A stretch of DNA of 64,000 bases, from NCBI GenBank assembly GCA_015490675.1, contig WFXI01000320.1, positions 83,479-147,478 on the forward strand, given 5' to 3'. Below, one piece after another: positions 44,399 through 52,998 of this stretch (position 1 is its first letter; each line of letters starts with the position of its first letter). The DNA is from Hydrogenothermaceae bacterium (GTDB taxonomy: Bacteria; Aquificota; Aquificia; Aquificales; Hydrogenothermaceae). The notes beneath the pieces are model-generated. The model was not told where the DNA came from. It made no database searches and saw only the letters and a list, made by a program, of their open reading frames with translations. The translations under genes were made by a program, and so were the position numbers.

Positions 44399-44908
44399 AT
44401 GAAATCAAAACTAAAAATACAAATTTTCATAACCTTTTTTTTATTTTCTTCACTCTCTTTTGCCTCTGATAAAATCCCTGCAAAAGTTTTATATGTTATT
44501 GATGGAGACACCATTAAAGTTTGGCTAAACGGAAAAAAAGAAAGTGTAAGGCTTATTGGAATAGATACTCCAGAAAGCAGAAAAAATAGAAGAGCTAAAA
44601 AGCAGGCAAGAGAATTTGGAATAACAACTTCTCAGGTTGTAATTCTTGGAAAAATGTCTAAAAACTTTGTAAAAAGTCTTGTTCACAAAGGAGATATTGT
44701 CTTTCTTGAACTTGATGTTCAACCAAGAGATAGATATAAAAGAGTTCTTGCTTATATTTGGCTAAAAAATGGAAAAATGCTTAACAAAGAAATTATCTGT
44801 GAAGGTTATGCAATGCCCTTGACTATCCCGCCAAATGTTAAATATGCGGATGTTTTTAGAGAATGCTTTAGAAAAGCAAGAGAAAAAGGGCTTGGACTTT
44901 GGAAATAA
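44399..44908 (+). CDS. secreted micrococcal-type nuclease (SNase)
   Basis: Calcium-dependent DNA/RNA hydrolysis. Signal peptide MKSKLKIQIFITFFLFSSLSFA, then the SNase domain: VIDGDTIKV, RLIGIDTPES (catalytic Arg and Glu), RDRYKRVLAYIW (second Arg). All catalytic residues are present in 169 aa, the usual size. It lies just after a membrane CSD/zinc-ribbon gene. Plausible roles are nutrient scavenging or DNA processing outside the cell. It converges on parB and shares a bidirectional terminator. Confidence 0.92.
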   Translation: MKSKLKIQIFITFFLFSSLSFASDKIPAKVLYVIDGDTIKVWLNGKKESVRLIGIDTPESRKNRRAKKQAREFGITTSQVVILGKMSKNFVKSLVHKGDIVFLELDVQPRDRYKRVLAYIWLKNGKMLNKEIICEGYAMPLTIPPNVKYADVFRECFRKAREKGLGLWK

Positions 44909-44930
44909 AAGGAGCTTAAAGCTCCTTTTT
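44909..44930. terminator. bidirectional terminator between nuclease and parB
   Basis: AAGGAGC/GCTCCTT stem with TTAAA loop, flanked by T-rich sequence on the plus strand and A-rich on the other. The parB stop codon lies in the loop region. Confidence 0.7.
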
Positions 44931-45869
44931 CAAATATTTTGAAATAATGTTTTCTATTTCTTTTAATTTATTGTTAACAAGTTCTTTATCCTCGTCTGAT
45001 AACCTATTATAAACACTAGATAACCTTCTACTAATAGAAGAAAAAGAAACTTTTCCATTTTCATTTAGAATTTCTGAAACTCTCTTTTTTATAAAAGCAT
45101 ATCCATAATGATTTTGCTCAGCCTCTTTTATTAAAGTTTCTAACTCTTTTATTTTCTTTTTCTTTGCAAGTTTATTAAGTTCTAAAGCTATCGTATAACT
45201 CCAGTTATTTCTTCTAACAGCATCTTTTATTAATGGATGTATATTAAGCAATTTTAATTTATCTATAAAAGTTCTTAGAGACTTTCCAGTTATTGCTTTT
45301 ATTAAGTTTTCTAATTTTATAGCCTCTTCCTTCTCCTCTTCCGATAAATTCCTTACATTCCCTAGCTTATAATTATTAACTCTTAATATAAACTTTATTG
45401 TATCTTCTAAAGACTCTTTCTTGAAAACAAATTGAAGATATTGAACTTGTGAATACACTTTATCGTAATCATTTAAATTTTCCCTTTGAATGTTTTCTGA
45501 AAGCATTAAAGCTAGAGCTGTATCTTTTGATACATCTAATAAAACCACAGCAGGTATTTTATCCCTTCCTAAATATTCAAAAGCTTTTATCCTTCTAAAT
45601 CCAATAATTCTTTCATATCTACCATTTTCTTTTTTCCTAACAACAATTGGATGAGCAAGTCCATATATCTTTATGTTTTCTGCAAGCTCAACAATTTTTT
45701 CTTTTGAATAAAAGGATCTATCATGAAATGGCGGATTATCTATTAAATCTATAGGAATTTCTTTAACTTCATAAGTTAAATTTTCAATTTCTTCTTTTAG
45801 GTTTTCATCAAAATCCAAATCTGTAAAATTAAAGTTGTTAACTATTAGACTTTTACTTTTTTTCATCAT
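44916..45869 (-). CDS. parB: ParB-like partition protein
   Basis: Centromere-binding and CTPase component of plasmid partition. Residues about 35-125 form the ParB/Srx domain: IPIDLIDNPPFHDRSF, LAHPIVVRK, RIIGFRRIKAF (box II, usually GERR, here GFRR) and LMLSENIQRENL. A helical DNA-binding region and a C-terminal part follow. Start ATG 45869 follows GGAGG at 5 bases; an earlier ATG (45881) overlaps that SD. It lies downstream of parA, with a palindromic candidate parS between them. Confidence 0.88.
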   Translation of the reverse strand: MMKKSKSLIVNNFNFTDLDFDENLKEEIENLTYEVKEIPIDLIDNPPFHDRSFYSKEKIVELAENIKIYGLAHPIVVRKKENGRYERIIGFRRIKAFEYLGRDKIPAVVLLDVSKDTALALMLSENIQRENLNDYDKVYSQVQYLQFVFKKESLEDTIKFILRVNNYKLGNVRNLSEEEKEEAIKLENLIKAITGKSLRTFIDKLKLLNIHPLIKDAVRRNNWSYTIALELNKLAKKKKIKELETLIKEAEQNHYGYAFIKKRVSEILNENGKVSFSSISRRLSSVYNRLSDEDKELVNNKLKEIENIISKYLKKEL

Positions 45870-45882
45870 CAAATCCTCCATC

Positions 45883-45900
45883 TAAGCGAAATTTCGCTTA
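45883..45900. promoter_or_regulatory. candidate parS palindrome, copy 1
   Basis: Perfect 18-bp palindrome TAAGCGAAATTTCGCTTA between parA and parB, overlapping the parA stop codon. An extended copy lies before parA at 46843. A matching pair flanking parA fits a plasmid centromere. Confidence 0.7.
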
Positions 45901-46764
45901 ATTATTAATTGTTTGTATTAAACCTGCTCTTTTTAAAACTTCATCCCCTATTTGCTTCAAAAGGAGCAGTAAATCTTTACTATATGTTTCGTATTTTTCG
46001 ATGTAATCATGAATCAACATTTGATTTGCAGCTGCTTTTGCCCAAACAGTCCTTCTGTAAAGCTCTGGCAAAAATATTTCTTCTGGAGGTGCAGATAATT
46101 TTAAAAATGGAACCTTTCTTAATAATCCAGGTAAAGATAATTTTAAATCTGCATATCTTTCTAAAGGTTCTTTAGCTCTTTTATCAAAGTCTACCGCTAT
46201 AAAACCAAGTAAAGAAAGATCTTTTAACCTAAAATGTTTTATATTTTGAATAAGTGTTTCAATAGTTAATAAAGTTCCTGTCTCATCAAGTAAAGTCGGT
46301 CTTATTGGAATCAACACATAATCACTTGCAACTTCTACAGAAGTTTCAAGAGTTCCTCCACCACCTTCTGAGTCTATAATAACTATGTCAAACTCATCAG
46401 CTACTCCCCTTGTTTCTCCAAAAAATTCATCTCCTTTTAAAAAATTTCTTAAGTAATATTCCCTACCCCTTTTACCACTTTCAGCTTGTTCTTTTAAGTT
46501 TTTATTAGAAGGAATTAAATATAGGTTGTCTTTAATTTTTAAAGGTTTTACAGGCTTTTCTTCAAAAATATTACTTATATCATGTTCCGTACCGATATAT
46601 TGATTGGCATTAAGTCCCATAAGATATGTTTGACTTGCCTGAGAATCAAAATCAATAACTAAAGTCTTTAATCCTCTCCTCGAAAATTCACTGGCTAAAG
46701 CATTCGATACGGTAGTCTTCCCTACACCACCTTTAGTATTGATTATTCCTAAAATAGTTCCCAT
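45898..46764 (-). CDS. parA: ParA-like partition ATPase
   Basis: ATPase that moves plasmid copies over the nucleoid. Deviant Walker A INTKGGVGKTT (residues about 8-18), DFDSQAS, Walker B IVIIDSEGGGG. There is no N-terminal helix-turn-helix, so it is type Ib-like. AGGAGG SD before the ATG at 46764. It is transcribed opposite to all flanking genes, from a short upstream region containing a second palindrome. Confidence 0.92.
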   Translation of the reverse strand: MGTILGIINTKGGVGKTTVSNALASEFSRRGLKTLVIDFDSQASQTYLMGLNANQYIGTEHDISNIFEEKPVKPLKIKDNLYLIPSNKNLKEQAESGKRGREYYLRNFLKGDEFFGETRGVADEFDIVIIDSEGGGGTLETSVEVASDYVLIPIRPTLLDETGTLLTIETLIQNIKHFRLKDLSLLGFIAVDFDKRAKEPLERYADLKLSLPGLLRKVPFLKLSAPPEEIFLPELYRRTVWAKAAANQMLIHDYIEKYETYSKDLLLLLKQIGDEVLKRAGLIQTINN

Positions 46765-46842
46765 AACAGCCTCCTACTAACTAAATAGTTTGTATTATTT
46801 TTATTTCGACACATATATAAGATACTTTAATACAAATAAACC

Positions 46843-46870
46843 AAATCTAAGCGAAATTTCGCTTAGATTT
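46843..46870. promoter_or_regulatory. candidate parS palindrome, copy 2
   Basis: A 28-bp perfect palindrome whose core TAAGCGAAATTTCGCTTA is identical to copy 1. It sits 78 bp upstream of the parA start and 50 bp upstream of the divergent ATPase gene. It could act as centromere and as ParB- or ParA-controlled operator. Confidence 0.7.
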
Positions 46871-46919
46871 AATAAAAATTAAAAAGTTGAATTCTAAAAT
46901 TTTTAAAGGGAGAAATAAG

Positions 46920-48362
46920 TTGAAAGAATTTTTAAATGAATTTAAAACCTTAAAAAATGCCGGATACCCTGCTATTTACATTCAAACTCATGAAGAGACA
47001 AGATTTGAAGAAGTCCTACTTGAGAACACCGACTTTCCTATTTATTCATGGAACATGATACAGGGAGTTGTTGACCTTAGAGAAAATGAAATAAAAGCTA
47101 AAGGCCTTGGAGTTGAAGATGGAATACTTTATGCACCTCAAGTTGAAGAAGAATCTATATTCATAATTAAAGACATTCACCATTACATTGAAGATCCTGT
47201 TATTATAAGAGCTTTAAAAATTGCTATAGAAGAATGTAAAAAGGCACTAATTACAATAGTTCTCCTTTCTCCTTCTCCTAAAGTTCCTATAGATTTGGAA
47301 AAAGAGGTTGTAATCCTTGAAATGCCTCTTCCTGAAATATCTCAAATCTCAAAACTTGCAGAAAAAATAGTAAAAGAAAACGAACTTGACATTGAAGTTA
47401 AAAGAGACTTCTTTAAAACTGCTAAAGGTCTTACTATAAATGAAGCTGAAAATGCAGTATCTCTTTCAATTGTAAAAAAACGCAAAATTGACCCTAAAAT
47501 CCTTGAAGAACAAAAAATGCAGGCTGTTAAAAAATCAGGACTTCTTGAAATTTACAAGCCTGTTAACCCTTCTGAAATTGGAGGTCTTGAGAACCTAAAA
47601 AAATACATTGAAAACAGAAAAGAAGGATTTTTAAACGATAAACTTCCAAATCCTAAAGGAATACTACTCCTTGGAATTCCAGGAACAGGAAAAAGTTTAT
47701 CTGCTAAAGCGATAGCTTCCATTTTAGAATTTCCTCTTGTAAAGCTTGATATATCTGCTCTAAAAGACTCACTTGTCGGAGAATCTGAAAGAAAAATGAG
47801 AGAAGCACTGAAAATTATCGATGCAGTTTCACCTGTTGTTGTCTGGATAGATGAAATTGAAAAAGCACTTTCTGGAGTACTATCTTCATCGAAAACTGAC
47901 GGAGGAACTACATCATCTATGTTTGGTTATCTTCTTACTTGGATGCAAGAAAGCAAAACACCTAAATACATAGTTGCAACTTCTAACGACATAGATGAGC
48001 TTTTAATGATTTCACAGGGAGCATTAATAAGAAGATTTGATGATGTATTTTTCGTTGACCTTCCAAATGAAGGTGAAAGAAGGCAGATACTTCAGATAAT
48101 GAATAAAAGATACAACACAGATATAGACTTATCTTTAGCAGAAAAAATGGAAGGCTGGACTGGAGCTGAAATAGAAAAATTTGTAATTGCCTCAGTATAT
48201 GACGGAGTTGAAGAAGCTTTTAAATCCATAAAGCCTATATATCTTCAAAATAAGGAAACAATAGAAAAATCAAGACAATGGGCTCTTACAAATGCAAGAA
48301 TTGCAAACAAAACAACTGTCAAAAAGAAAGATGTAAAAAGAAAACTTGCAGGAATTAATTAA
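46920..48362 (+). CDS. Ycf46-like AAA+ ATPase, second copy
   Basis: Paralogue of the gene at 29131. The N-terminal domain YPAIYIQTHEETRFEEVLLE...PIYSWNMIQGVVDL and LEMPLPEISQISKL is closer to canonical Ycf46. Walker A GIPGTGKS (about residue 252), Walker B VWIDEIEKAL, then ATSNDIDELL and RRFDDVFFVDLP. It starts with TTG at 46920 after AGGGAG; an earlier in-frame TTG (46887) has no SD. Role unknown. Divergent from parA, sharing the palindrome region. Confidence 0.85.
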   Translation: MKEFLNEFKTLKNAGYPAIYIQTHEETRFEEVLLENTDFPIYSWNMIQGVVDLRENEIKAKGLGVEDGILYAPQVEEESIFIIKDIHHYIEDPVIIRALKIAIEECKKALITIVLLSPSPKVPIDLEKEVVILEMPLPEISQISKLAEKIVKENELDIEVKRDFFKTAKGLTINEAENAVSLSIVKKRKIDPKILEEQKMQAVKKSGLLEIYKPVNPSEIGGLENLKKYIENRKEGFLNDKLPNPKGILLLGIPGTGKSLSAKAIASILEFPLVKLDISALKDSLVGESERKMREALKIIDAVSPVVVWIDEIEKALSGVLSSSKTDGGTTSSMFGYLLTWMQESKTPKYIVATSNDIDELLMISQGALIRRFDDVFFVDLPNEGERRQILQIMNKRYNTDIDLSLAEKMEGWTGAEIEKFVIASVYDGVEEAFKSIKPIYLQNKETIEKSRQWALTNARIANKTTVKKKDVKRKLAGIN

Positions 48363-48480
48363 ATCTAAAAGCTTTGTAAAGAAAAGTTAAAAGAATTTAC
48401 AAAAGAAACCCCTGATTTAAAATAAAAATAAACTTTTATTCCAGATAATGTAGAAGTCTGAAAATATTAGGAGAGAAAAA

Positions 48481-48948
48481 ATGAAACCTCCAAAACACAA
48501 CTTTAGAATTTATGTGAACCTTAATAAAAAAGGACTTTTTTCAATTCAGGCCAAAGTAAATGGAAAATGGAAAGTTATAACCTATGCTCAGCACTTAATT
48601 GCAAAAGATGCTTTCTACAAAGTTTATGAAAGTGGAAGACAAAGAGTTTTAAAGCAAAGAAAAAGAAATGTTCATGCTTATCTCATGTGCAATTCTTTTG
48701 AAATTATAGATAATCCACCCTCAACTGATAACCTGCTAAGAATAAGATATAATCCATATCTCCACAACCAGTTTAAGATTGGATATGCAGCTCCAGATAT
48801 AAAAAGCAGAAAAATATTTTTTCAAAACATCTTCTGTGCAAAAGAAATCCTTGCAACAAACAGCAAAACATATCTGCTTGTTCCTGCAGTCACTGATTTT
48901 GAAACAGCTTTAAAGAATCCGATAAAAAAACAAACTGTTTTATTCTAA
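48481..48948 (+). CDS. hypothetical protein (155 aa)
   Basis: Basic (NFRIYVNLNKKGLFSIQAKV, RQRVLKQRKRNVH) with beta strands; plausible nucleic-acid binder, family unknown. AGGAGAG SD. The 118-bp gap upstream holds AAATCTAAAAGCTTTGTAAAG, a variant leader element, and no gene. Confidence 0.55.
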   Translation: MKPPKHNFRIYVNLNKKGLFSIQAKVNGKWKVITYAQHLIAKDAFYKVYESGRQRVLKQRKRNVHAYLMCNSFEIIDNPPSTDNLLRIRYNPYLHNQFKIGYAAPDIKSRKIFFQNIFCAKEILATNSKTYLLVPAVTDFETALKNPIKKQTVLF

Positions 48949-48978
48949 AATTATAAAAAACAAGAAAGGAGAAAAACA

Positions 48979-49176
48979 ATGAAAAAATTTATATTCATCA
49001 CTCTAATCCTTACATTATCCATAGCTATAGCAAAAGAAAATCCAAATAAAAAACTAATAGCAAAAGACATAGGTAAAACTTTTAATAAAAAAGCTAATCT
49101 ATCTGATATGATAAAAGACACTGGAAAAGCCTTCTACAAAACACTCCATATCATAAACTTTAAAAAACAAGGTTAA
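48979..49176 (+). CDS. small exported protein (65 aa)
   Basis: Signal peptide MKKFIFITLILTLSIAIAKE; the mature part of about 45 residues is basic and helical (LSDMIKDTGKAFYKTLH). AAGGAG SD. Unknown function. Confidence 0.55.
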   Translation: MKKFIFITLILTLSIAIAKENPNKKLIAKDIGKTFNKKANLSDMIKDTGKAFYKTLHIINFKKQG

Positions 49177-49256
49177 AAATCACCTAACAAATAACTAATA
49201 ACTTCACTATAAATTAAAAGTTCTAAAAACAAATTTCAAATAATTGGGACACGACA

Positions 49257-49754
49257 ATGAAAATTCAAACATTTTCAAAAGAACAAATCATTGAAGCACT
49301 TAAAAATATAGATATTTCAAAAATAGACCTTTCAAAAATTGCAGTTATAAGAATTTCATCCACTCCTCTTGAAGATTTGCCCATTCCAATACCTGAAGAA
49401 AATGTTTCTATTTTTAACTTTGCTGACATAGAAGAAGAATATTGGGAAAAACACAAAAAAGAATTAATAGAAGCTGAGTTAAGAGAAGAAGAAATAACCG
49501 GGATAAGAGGAAGATTTAGCCCTATAACAAAAAAAGAAGCCTATGAAATAGTAGAATTTGTTAAAAATATTAAAGAAAAAGGCATTAAACTACTTCTAAT
49601 TCATTGCGATGCTGGACTATGCAGAAGTAAAAGTCTTGCTATTGCTATTTCTGAATATATACTAAAGGATGAAAAACAAGCAGAAGAATTCAAAAATAGT
49701 CCTTTAACAATAGAAAACAAAACAATTTTAAATAAAATAAAAGAGGTAGTTTAA
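49257..49754 (+). CDS. CX5R (dual-specificity-like) phosphatase
   Basis: Contains LLLIHCDAGLCRSKSLAIAI near residue 112-131, matching the HC-x5-R-S phosphatase P-loop of the PTP/DSP superfamily. An Asp-rich upstream loop could supply the acid. 165 aa is close to the minimal fold. Substrate unknown; the kinase operon elsewhere makes a protein substrate conceivable. No SD before the ATG except GGGAC. The next ATG directly abuts its stop. Confidence 0.7.
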   Translation: MKIQTFSKEQIIEALKNIDISKIDLSKIAVIRISSTPLEDLPIPIPEENVSIFNFADIEEEYWEKHKKELIEAELREEEITGIRGRFSPITKKEAYEIVEFVKNIKEKGIKLLLIHCDAGLCRSKSLAIAISEYILKDEKQAEEFKNSPLTIENKTILNKIKEVV

Positions 49755-50138
49755 ATGCACGAAGAAATAAAAGAAAAAATAGAAGAATATGGAACAAGTG
49801 AACTTCCCTGGACTGGAGGTTTCATCTTAAAGGACGGAACAGTCATTGAAATCGGAGATGGGACTGACCATAGAATTATAGATATAGAACTTTGGAGTAA
49901 ATGTAAAATCTTAACTTACAGAATACACGATAAAGGAACTACTTGGTATATCAGAGTTAATGCTGGACTTTCTGATGAGCAAATACAAAAACTGCTTGAT
50001 AGATGTGGATTTATAAGAGAACTTCATCTTGATGTTTATGATGAAAAGGAAGATAACCTTATATTTTCAAAAGTTTATTACAACTTAAAAGTTTTTGACC
50101 TTGAAGATATTTTAAAACAAGTGCAAAATATACTTTAA
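49755..50138 (+). CDS. hypothetical protein (127 aa)
   Basis: Beta-rich (GGFILKDGTVIEIGDGTDHR) with a C-terminal half of helices. Starts at the base after the phosphatase stop, so coupled to it. No family recognised. Confidence 0.55.
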   Translation: MHEEIKEKIEEYGTSELPWTGGFILKDGTVIEIGDGTDHRIIDIELWSKCKILTYRIHDKGTTWYIRVNAGLSDEQIQKLLDRCGFIRELHLDVYDEKEDNLIFSKVYYNLKVFDLEDILKQVQNIL

Positions 50139-50151
50139 AAGGAGAAACACA

Positions 50152-50724
50152 ATGACAAAGGAAGAATTTTTAAAACAATTTGGAGATGTCAGAAAAAAAG
50201 AGGTCCAGGAAAAAAACCAAATTAAAGAAGTTAAAGAACCAAACACTATTAAAGAAGTTGTTCTCGTAGATATAGTTTATAACTACAATCTAAACCAATA
50301 TAAAAAGTTTCCACCAGAATATATGCACAAAGCTATGCCAATTTGGTTTAATGCTACTAAAACACAGCTAAAACAAGCACAAAATATTGATGAAGAAAAG
50401 GCAAAAAAACTCCTCGAAAAAACAAAAGTAGCAAAACAAATAGTAAAAGAAAAAAAGCCTGTAAAAATGACAATTAAAACAGTTGCAAAATATACAGGAG
50501 ATAAAATCCACCACTGGAAAATTTATGCTGTATTTGAATTTGAAACCCAAGCCCTTCACATCCTATATAAAAACAAGGGACTTAAAAAAACTTTTATTTT
50601 TACAGATGAAGGAGTATTTAATATAAAAACCCCTCCTTCAAACATCCCCGAGTCAACACCTTACGGCTTTATAGGAATTGATACAATAAACAACGATAAA
50701 ACTCTTGTCATCATTGAAAAATAA
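50152..50724 (+). CDS. hypothetical protein (190 aa)
   Basis: Charged N-terminus (about 1-35), middle KKPVKMTIKTVAKYTGDKIHH and beta-rich C-terminus. Basic overall. AAGGAG SD. No family recognised. Confidence 0.55.
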   Translation: MTKEEFLKQFGDVRKKEVQEKNQIKEVKEPNTIKEVVLVDIVYNYNLNQYKKFPPEYMHKAMPIWFNATKTQLKQAQNIDEEKAKKLLEKTKVAKQIVKEKKPVKMTIKTVAKYTGDKIHHWKIYAVFEFETQALHILYKNKGLKKTFIFTDEGVFNIKTPPSNIPESTPYGFIGIDTINNDKTLVIIEK

Positions 50725-50727
50725 TCC

Positions 50728-50778
50728 TTTTAAAATCAAAAAGTTCTGTAAGTAAATTTTCCTTAACTGGAGAGTAAA
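50728..50778 (+). promoter_or_regulatory. CTAAAAGTT-type leader element
   Basis: TTTTAAAATCAAAAAGTT, then GTAAGTAAATTTTCCTTA, then TGGAGAGTAAA right before ATG 50779. The last 14 bases up to the ATG are identical to those before 52999, pointing to duplication of the leader. Confidence 0.55.
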
Positions 50779-51738
50779 ATGAAAAATCTTGAAACATTTG
50801 CAAGCATTTTATCAGGCTTTGGCTATATTGATAACAAAAATCTAACTAACTTCTACCTTGAAAATTTAGGAAAAAAAGCTTTAAAAGAAATTGCAAAAGA
50901 ACTTAAAATAAAAAATCCAAAAATAACCATAGATAAACCGCTGTCAAAAGTACTTTTATATGAAAACGACACTAGAATAATGGAGCTAGACGAAAAAAGT
51001 TTAGAAATCTACAATAAAAAAATTGAATTAAAAAAACTTATAGATATACAATCTTTCATAAACAAGATAAAAGATGAAAAATATGAAATAGAAAAATTTC
51101 CCATTTTCAGAATGACAGTAGTGTTTGCATCCTTTCATTCAAGATTTAGCAAAAAAACAGCCCAAAAAGAATATGTAAACAAAATTGAAGAAGTAATATT
51201 TGTGGACATTCCTCTTTTAAACGAAATAGATGAAATAAACAACGAACATGCAAAAATGTTTTACCAACTTACAACTTCAATTTATGATGAATATATGTTT
51301 TCTCAAAACAGTCCAAAAGCAAAAATCTATAAGCAAAATAAAATGAAAGAAATAAAAGCAAGACTATTTATATCAAAAAATAAAGAAGAATTTGCAAAAA
51401 AATTAGAAAACAAGATAATAAAAAGCCACAAACCAATAATAAGAAAGCTTGAAGAAAGAAATTTCTTTTTTGGTAGCAAAATAGAAGATTATATAAAAGA
51501 AAGAGTCCTAACAAGTTCTTACCTTCAAAATGCCTTAATAGAAGATAAAAAAACACCTGAAATTCTTGAAATAAATGGCTGGATAGAAACTACAGATTTC
51601 TATGAAGGAAAAACAAAAACTTCGGGAAGTTTATTTTATGAACTATATCCAACAGGGATAGTAATGATAGCTTACAAAAAACTGCAAAAATTATTAAGCA
51701 AACAGATAAAAGAAAAACAGACCCTTTTATTTGTTTAA
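50779..51738 (+). CDS. hypothetical protein (319 aa)
   Basis: Unknown family. Contains PIFRMTVVFASFHSRFSKKT and a C-terminal ELYPTGIVMIAYKKLQ. Mostly helical and basic. Start ATG after GGAGAG within the leader element. It ends inside the next leader element. Confidence 0.55.
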   Translation: MKNLETFASILSGFGYIDNKNLTNFYLENLGKKALKEIAKELKIKNPKITIDKPLSKVLLYENDTRIMELDEKSLEIYNKKIELKKLIDIQSFINKIKDEKYEIEKFPIFRMTVVFASFHSRFSKKTAQKEYVNKIEEVIFVDIPLLNEIDEINNEHAKMFYQLTTSIYDEYMFSQNSPKAKIYKQNKMKEIKARLFISKNKEEFAKKLENKIIKSHKPIIRKLEERNFFFGSKIEDYIKERVLTSSYLQNALIEDKKTPEILEINGWIETTDFYEGKTKTSGSLFYELYPTGIVMIAYKKLQKLLSKQIKEKQTLLFV

Positions 51739-51771
51739 AATCTAAAAGTTAAATAAGGAAAATTTTCCTTA
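51734..51771 (+). promoter_or_regulatory. CTAAAAGTT leader with perfect 18-bp palindrome
   Basis: TTTAAAATCTAAAAGTT (51734-51750) followed by the perfect palindrome TAAGGAAAATTTTCCTTA (51754-51771) and a GGAG SD. The best example of the leader element. Confidence 0.6.
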
Positions 51772-51783
51772 CAAGGAGAAAAA

Positions 51784-52132
51784 GTGAAAGAAATATTAAA
51801 AGCATTAGAAGAAAAACTTATTTGAAAACTCAATAAATAGCATAAAAGTAAAACATCCTTCCATTTATCAATTTATGCTTAATCCTTTTGAAAAGATATT
51901 AGATAAGATAAATATAGAAAAACAAACCTTCAAAGCAAAAGAACTGCTTGATGAAATAAAAAAAATAAATCCAGAAAACTTCACAGAAGATGAATACAAA
52001 ACTTTTGAAACTTCCTTGATAGAAACATTTAAAGAATTAAAATACAAAACTAAAGAACTGGAAGAAAACCTAAAAAATGAATTTTTAAAGGCATTTAAAA
52101 CTAACAATAAAGTTTTGATTATAAATTTATAA
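51784..52132 (+). pseudogene. hypothetical gene split by a +1 frameshift at an A-tract
   Basis: GTG (51784) after GGAG opens KEILKALEEKLI then TGA at 51823. The frame one base over continues without a start as FENSINSIKVKHPSIYQF... to 52132. Removing one A from the A5 run at 51812-51816 joins them into a natural-looking 115-aa acidic helical protein. Explanations: sequencing error, real mutation, or slippage during transcription. A +1 ribosomal shift at ATT-TGA, as at prfB, is also possible. The downstream part could start independently at ATG 51875 but without an SD. Confidence 0.55.
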
Positions 52133-52137
52133 TCAAA
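52114..52137. repeat. AAATTT-centred palindrome, copy 5
   Basis: Perfect 24-bp copy. It contains the last codons and stop of the split gene (ending 52132) and lies 10 bp before ATG 52148. Confidence 0.8.
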
Positions 52138-52147
52138 AGAGAAAAAA

Positions 52148-52960
52148 ATGGAACTATTAAAAAAACACTTAACACTATTTTTTGTCTTTAACCCAAAATA
52201 TATCCTTGAAAATGATACTTCTAAGATAATCCAAAGGTCATCAGAGTTTATAAGAAACTATGCAAACGAAGAAGAATTAAACCAAATTTCAGAAATAAAC
52301 CTTCCAGAAAAGGAATATAAAAACATATTATACAATTCTGGATGGTTTGGACAGTTAAAACTTCCAAGATACAAAATGAAAGAAAAAATATTAAAACACC
52401 TATTAAAAACATCTGAAACATTTAAATCCTTAACAAACTCTGGAGAAATATATCTACTGCATTCGCTTTTAACTAATGATTTCCGTGAAAAGAAAAACTC
52501 CGCAGACAAAGATGAAGGATTTACAAAAACACCAGAAAAATATGACTACAATGGGTGGATAGAAAAAAAGGAAAAGCTAAAAATAAGGATCGCTTTTGGT
52601 AAATATCTAATGTTTCTACACAGTAAAAAAATTTTGCAAATTAAGAACACAAAACCTAATAACGATAACTATATAATGGCCTTATATAAAAACCTTTTAG
52701 AACTCCATTTTTCTCTGGGGTATAAAGCTAAAGAAAAAGTAGAACAACTTTTAAATAAACCAATAAATGAATACCAAGAAGAATTAATGCTTGAAGATTT
52801 AATAGAAGCTATGGAAATTGAACTATCAAAGACACAAAACCACATAAGCTGGCTTGAAGAAGAAATTACAAGCCCAGCTCAAATTCACCAGCAAAGCCAC
52901 AAAAAAGTTTCAAAGAAAAACGGCAAAATCTCAACAAGAAAATTAGCTATTAAAAACTAA
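52148..52960 (+). CDS. hypothetical protein (270 aa)
   Basis: Mostly helical; contains EKTPEKYDYNGWIEKKE-like and LMFLHSKKILQIKN segments. C-terminal basic tail (KKVSKKNGKISTRK) suggests nucleic-acid contact. No family recognised. Start follows palindrome copy 5 and a GAGAAA SD. Confidence 0.55.
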   Translation: MELLKKHLTLFFVFNPKYILENDTSKIIQRSSEFIRNYANEEELNQISEINLPEKEYKNILYNSGWFGQLKLPRYKMKEKILKHLLKTSETFKSLTNSGEIYLLHSLLTNDFREKKNSADKDEGFTKTPEKYDYNGWIEKKEKLKIRIAFGKYLMFLHSKKILQIKNTKPNNDNYIMALYKNLLELHFSLGYKAKEKVEQLLNKPINEYQEELMLEDLIEAMEIELSKTQNHISWLEEEITSPAQIHQQSHKKVSKKNGKISTRKLAIKN

Positions 52961-52986
52961 AAGTTATGTAAGGAAATTTTCCTTAC
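52955..52986 (+). promoter_or_regulatory. CTAAAAGTT leader with near-palindrome
   Basis: ACTAAAAGTTAT then GTAAGGAAATTTTCCTTAC (52968-52986, one central mismatch) and TGGAGAG. It overlaps the stop of the previous gene and precedes ATG 52999. Confidence 0.55.
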
Positions 52987-52998
52987 CTGGAGAGTAAA

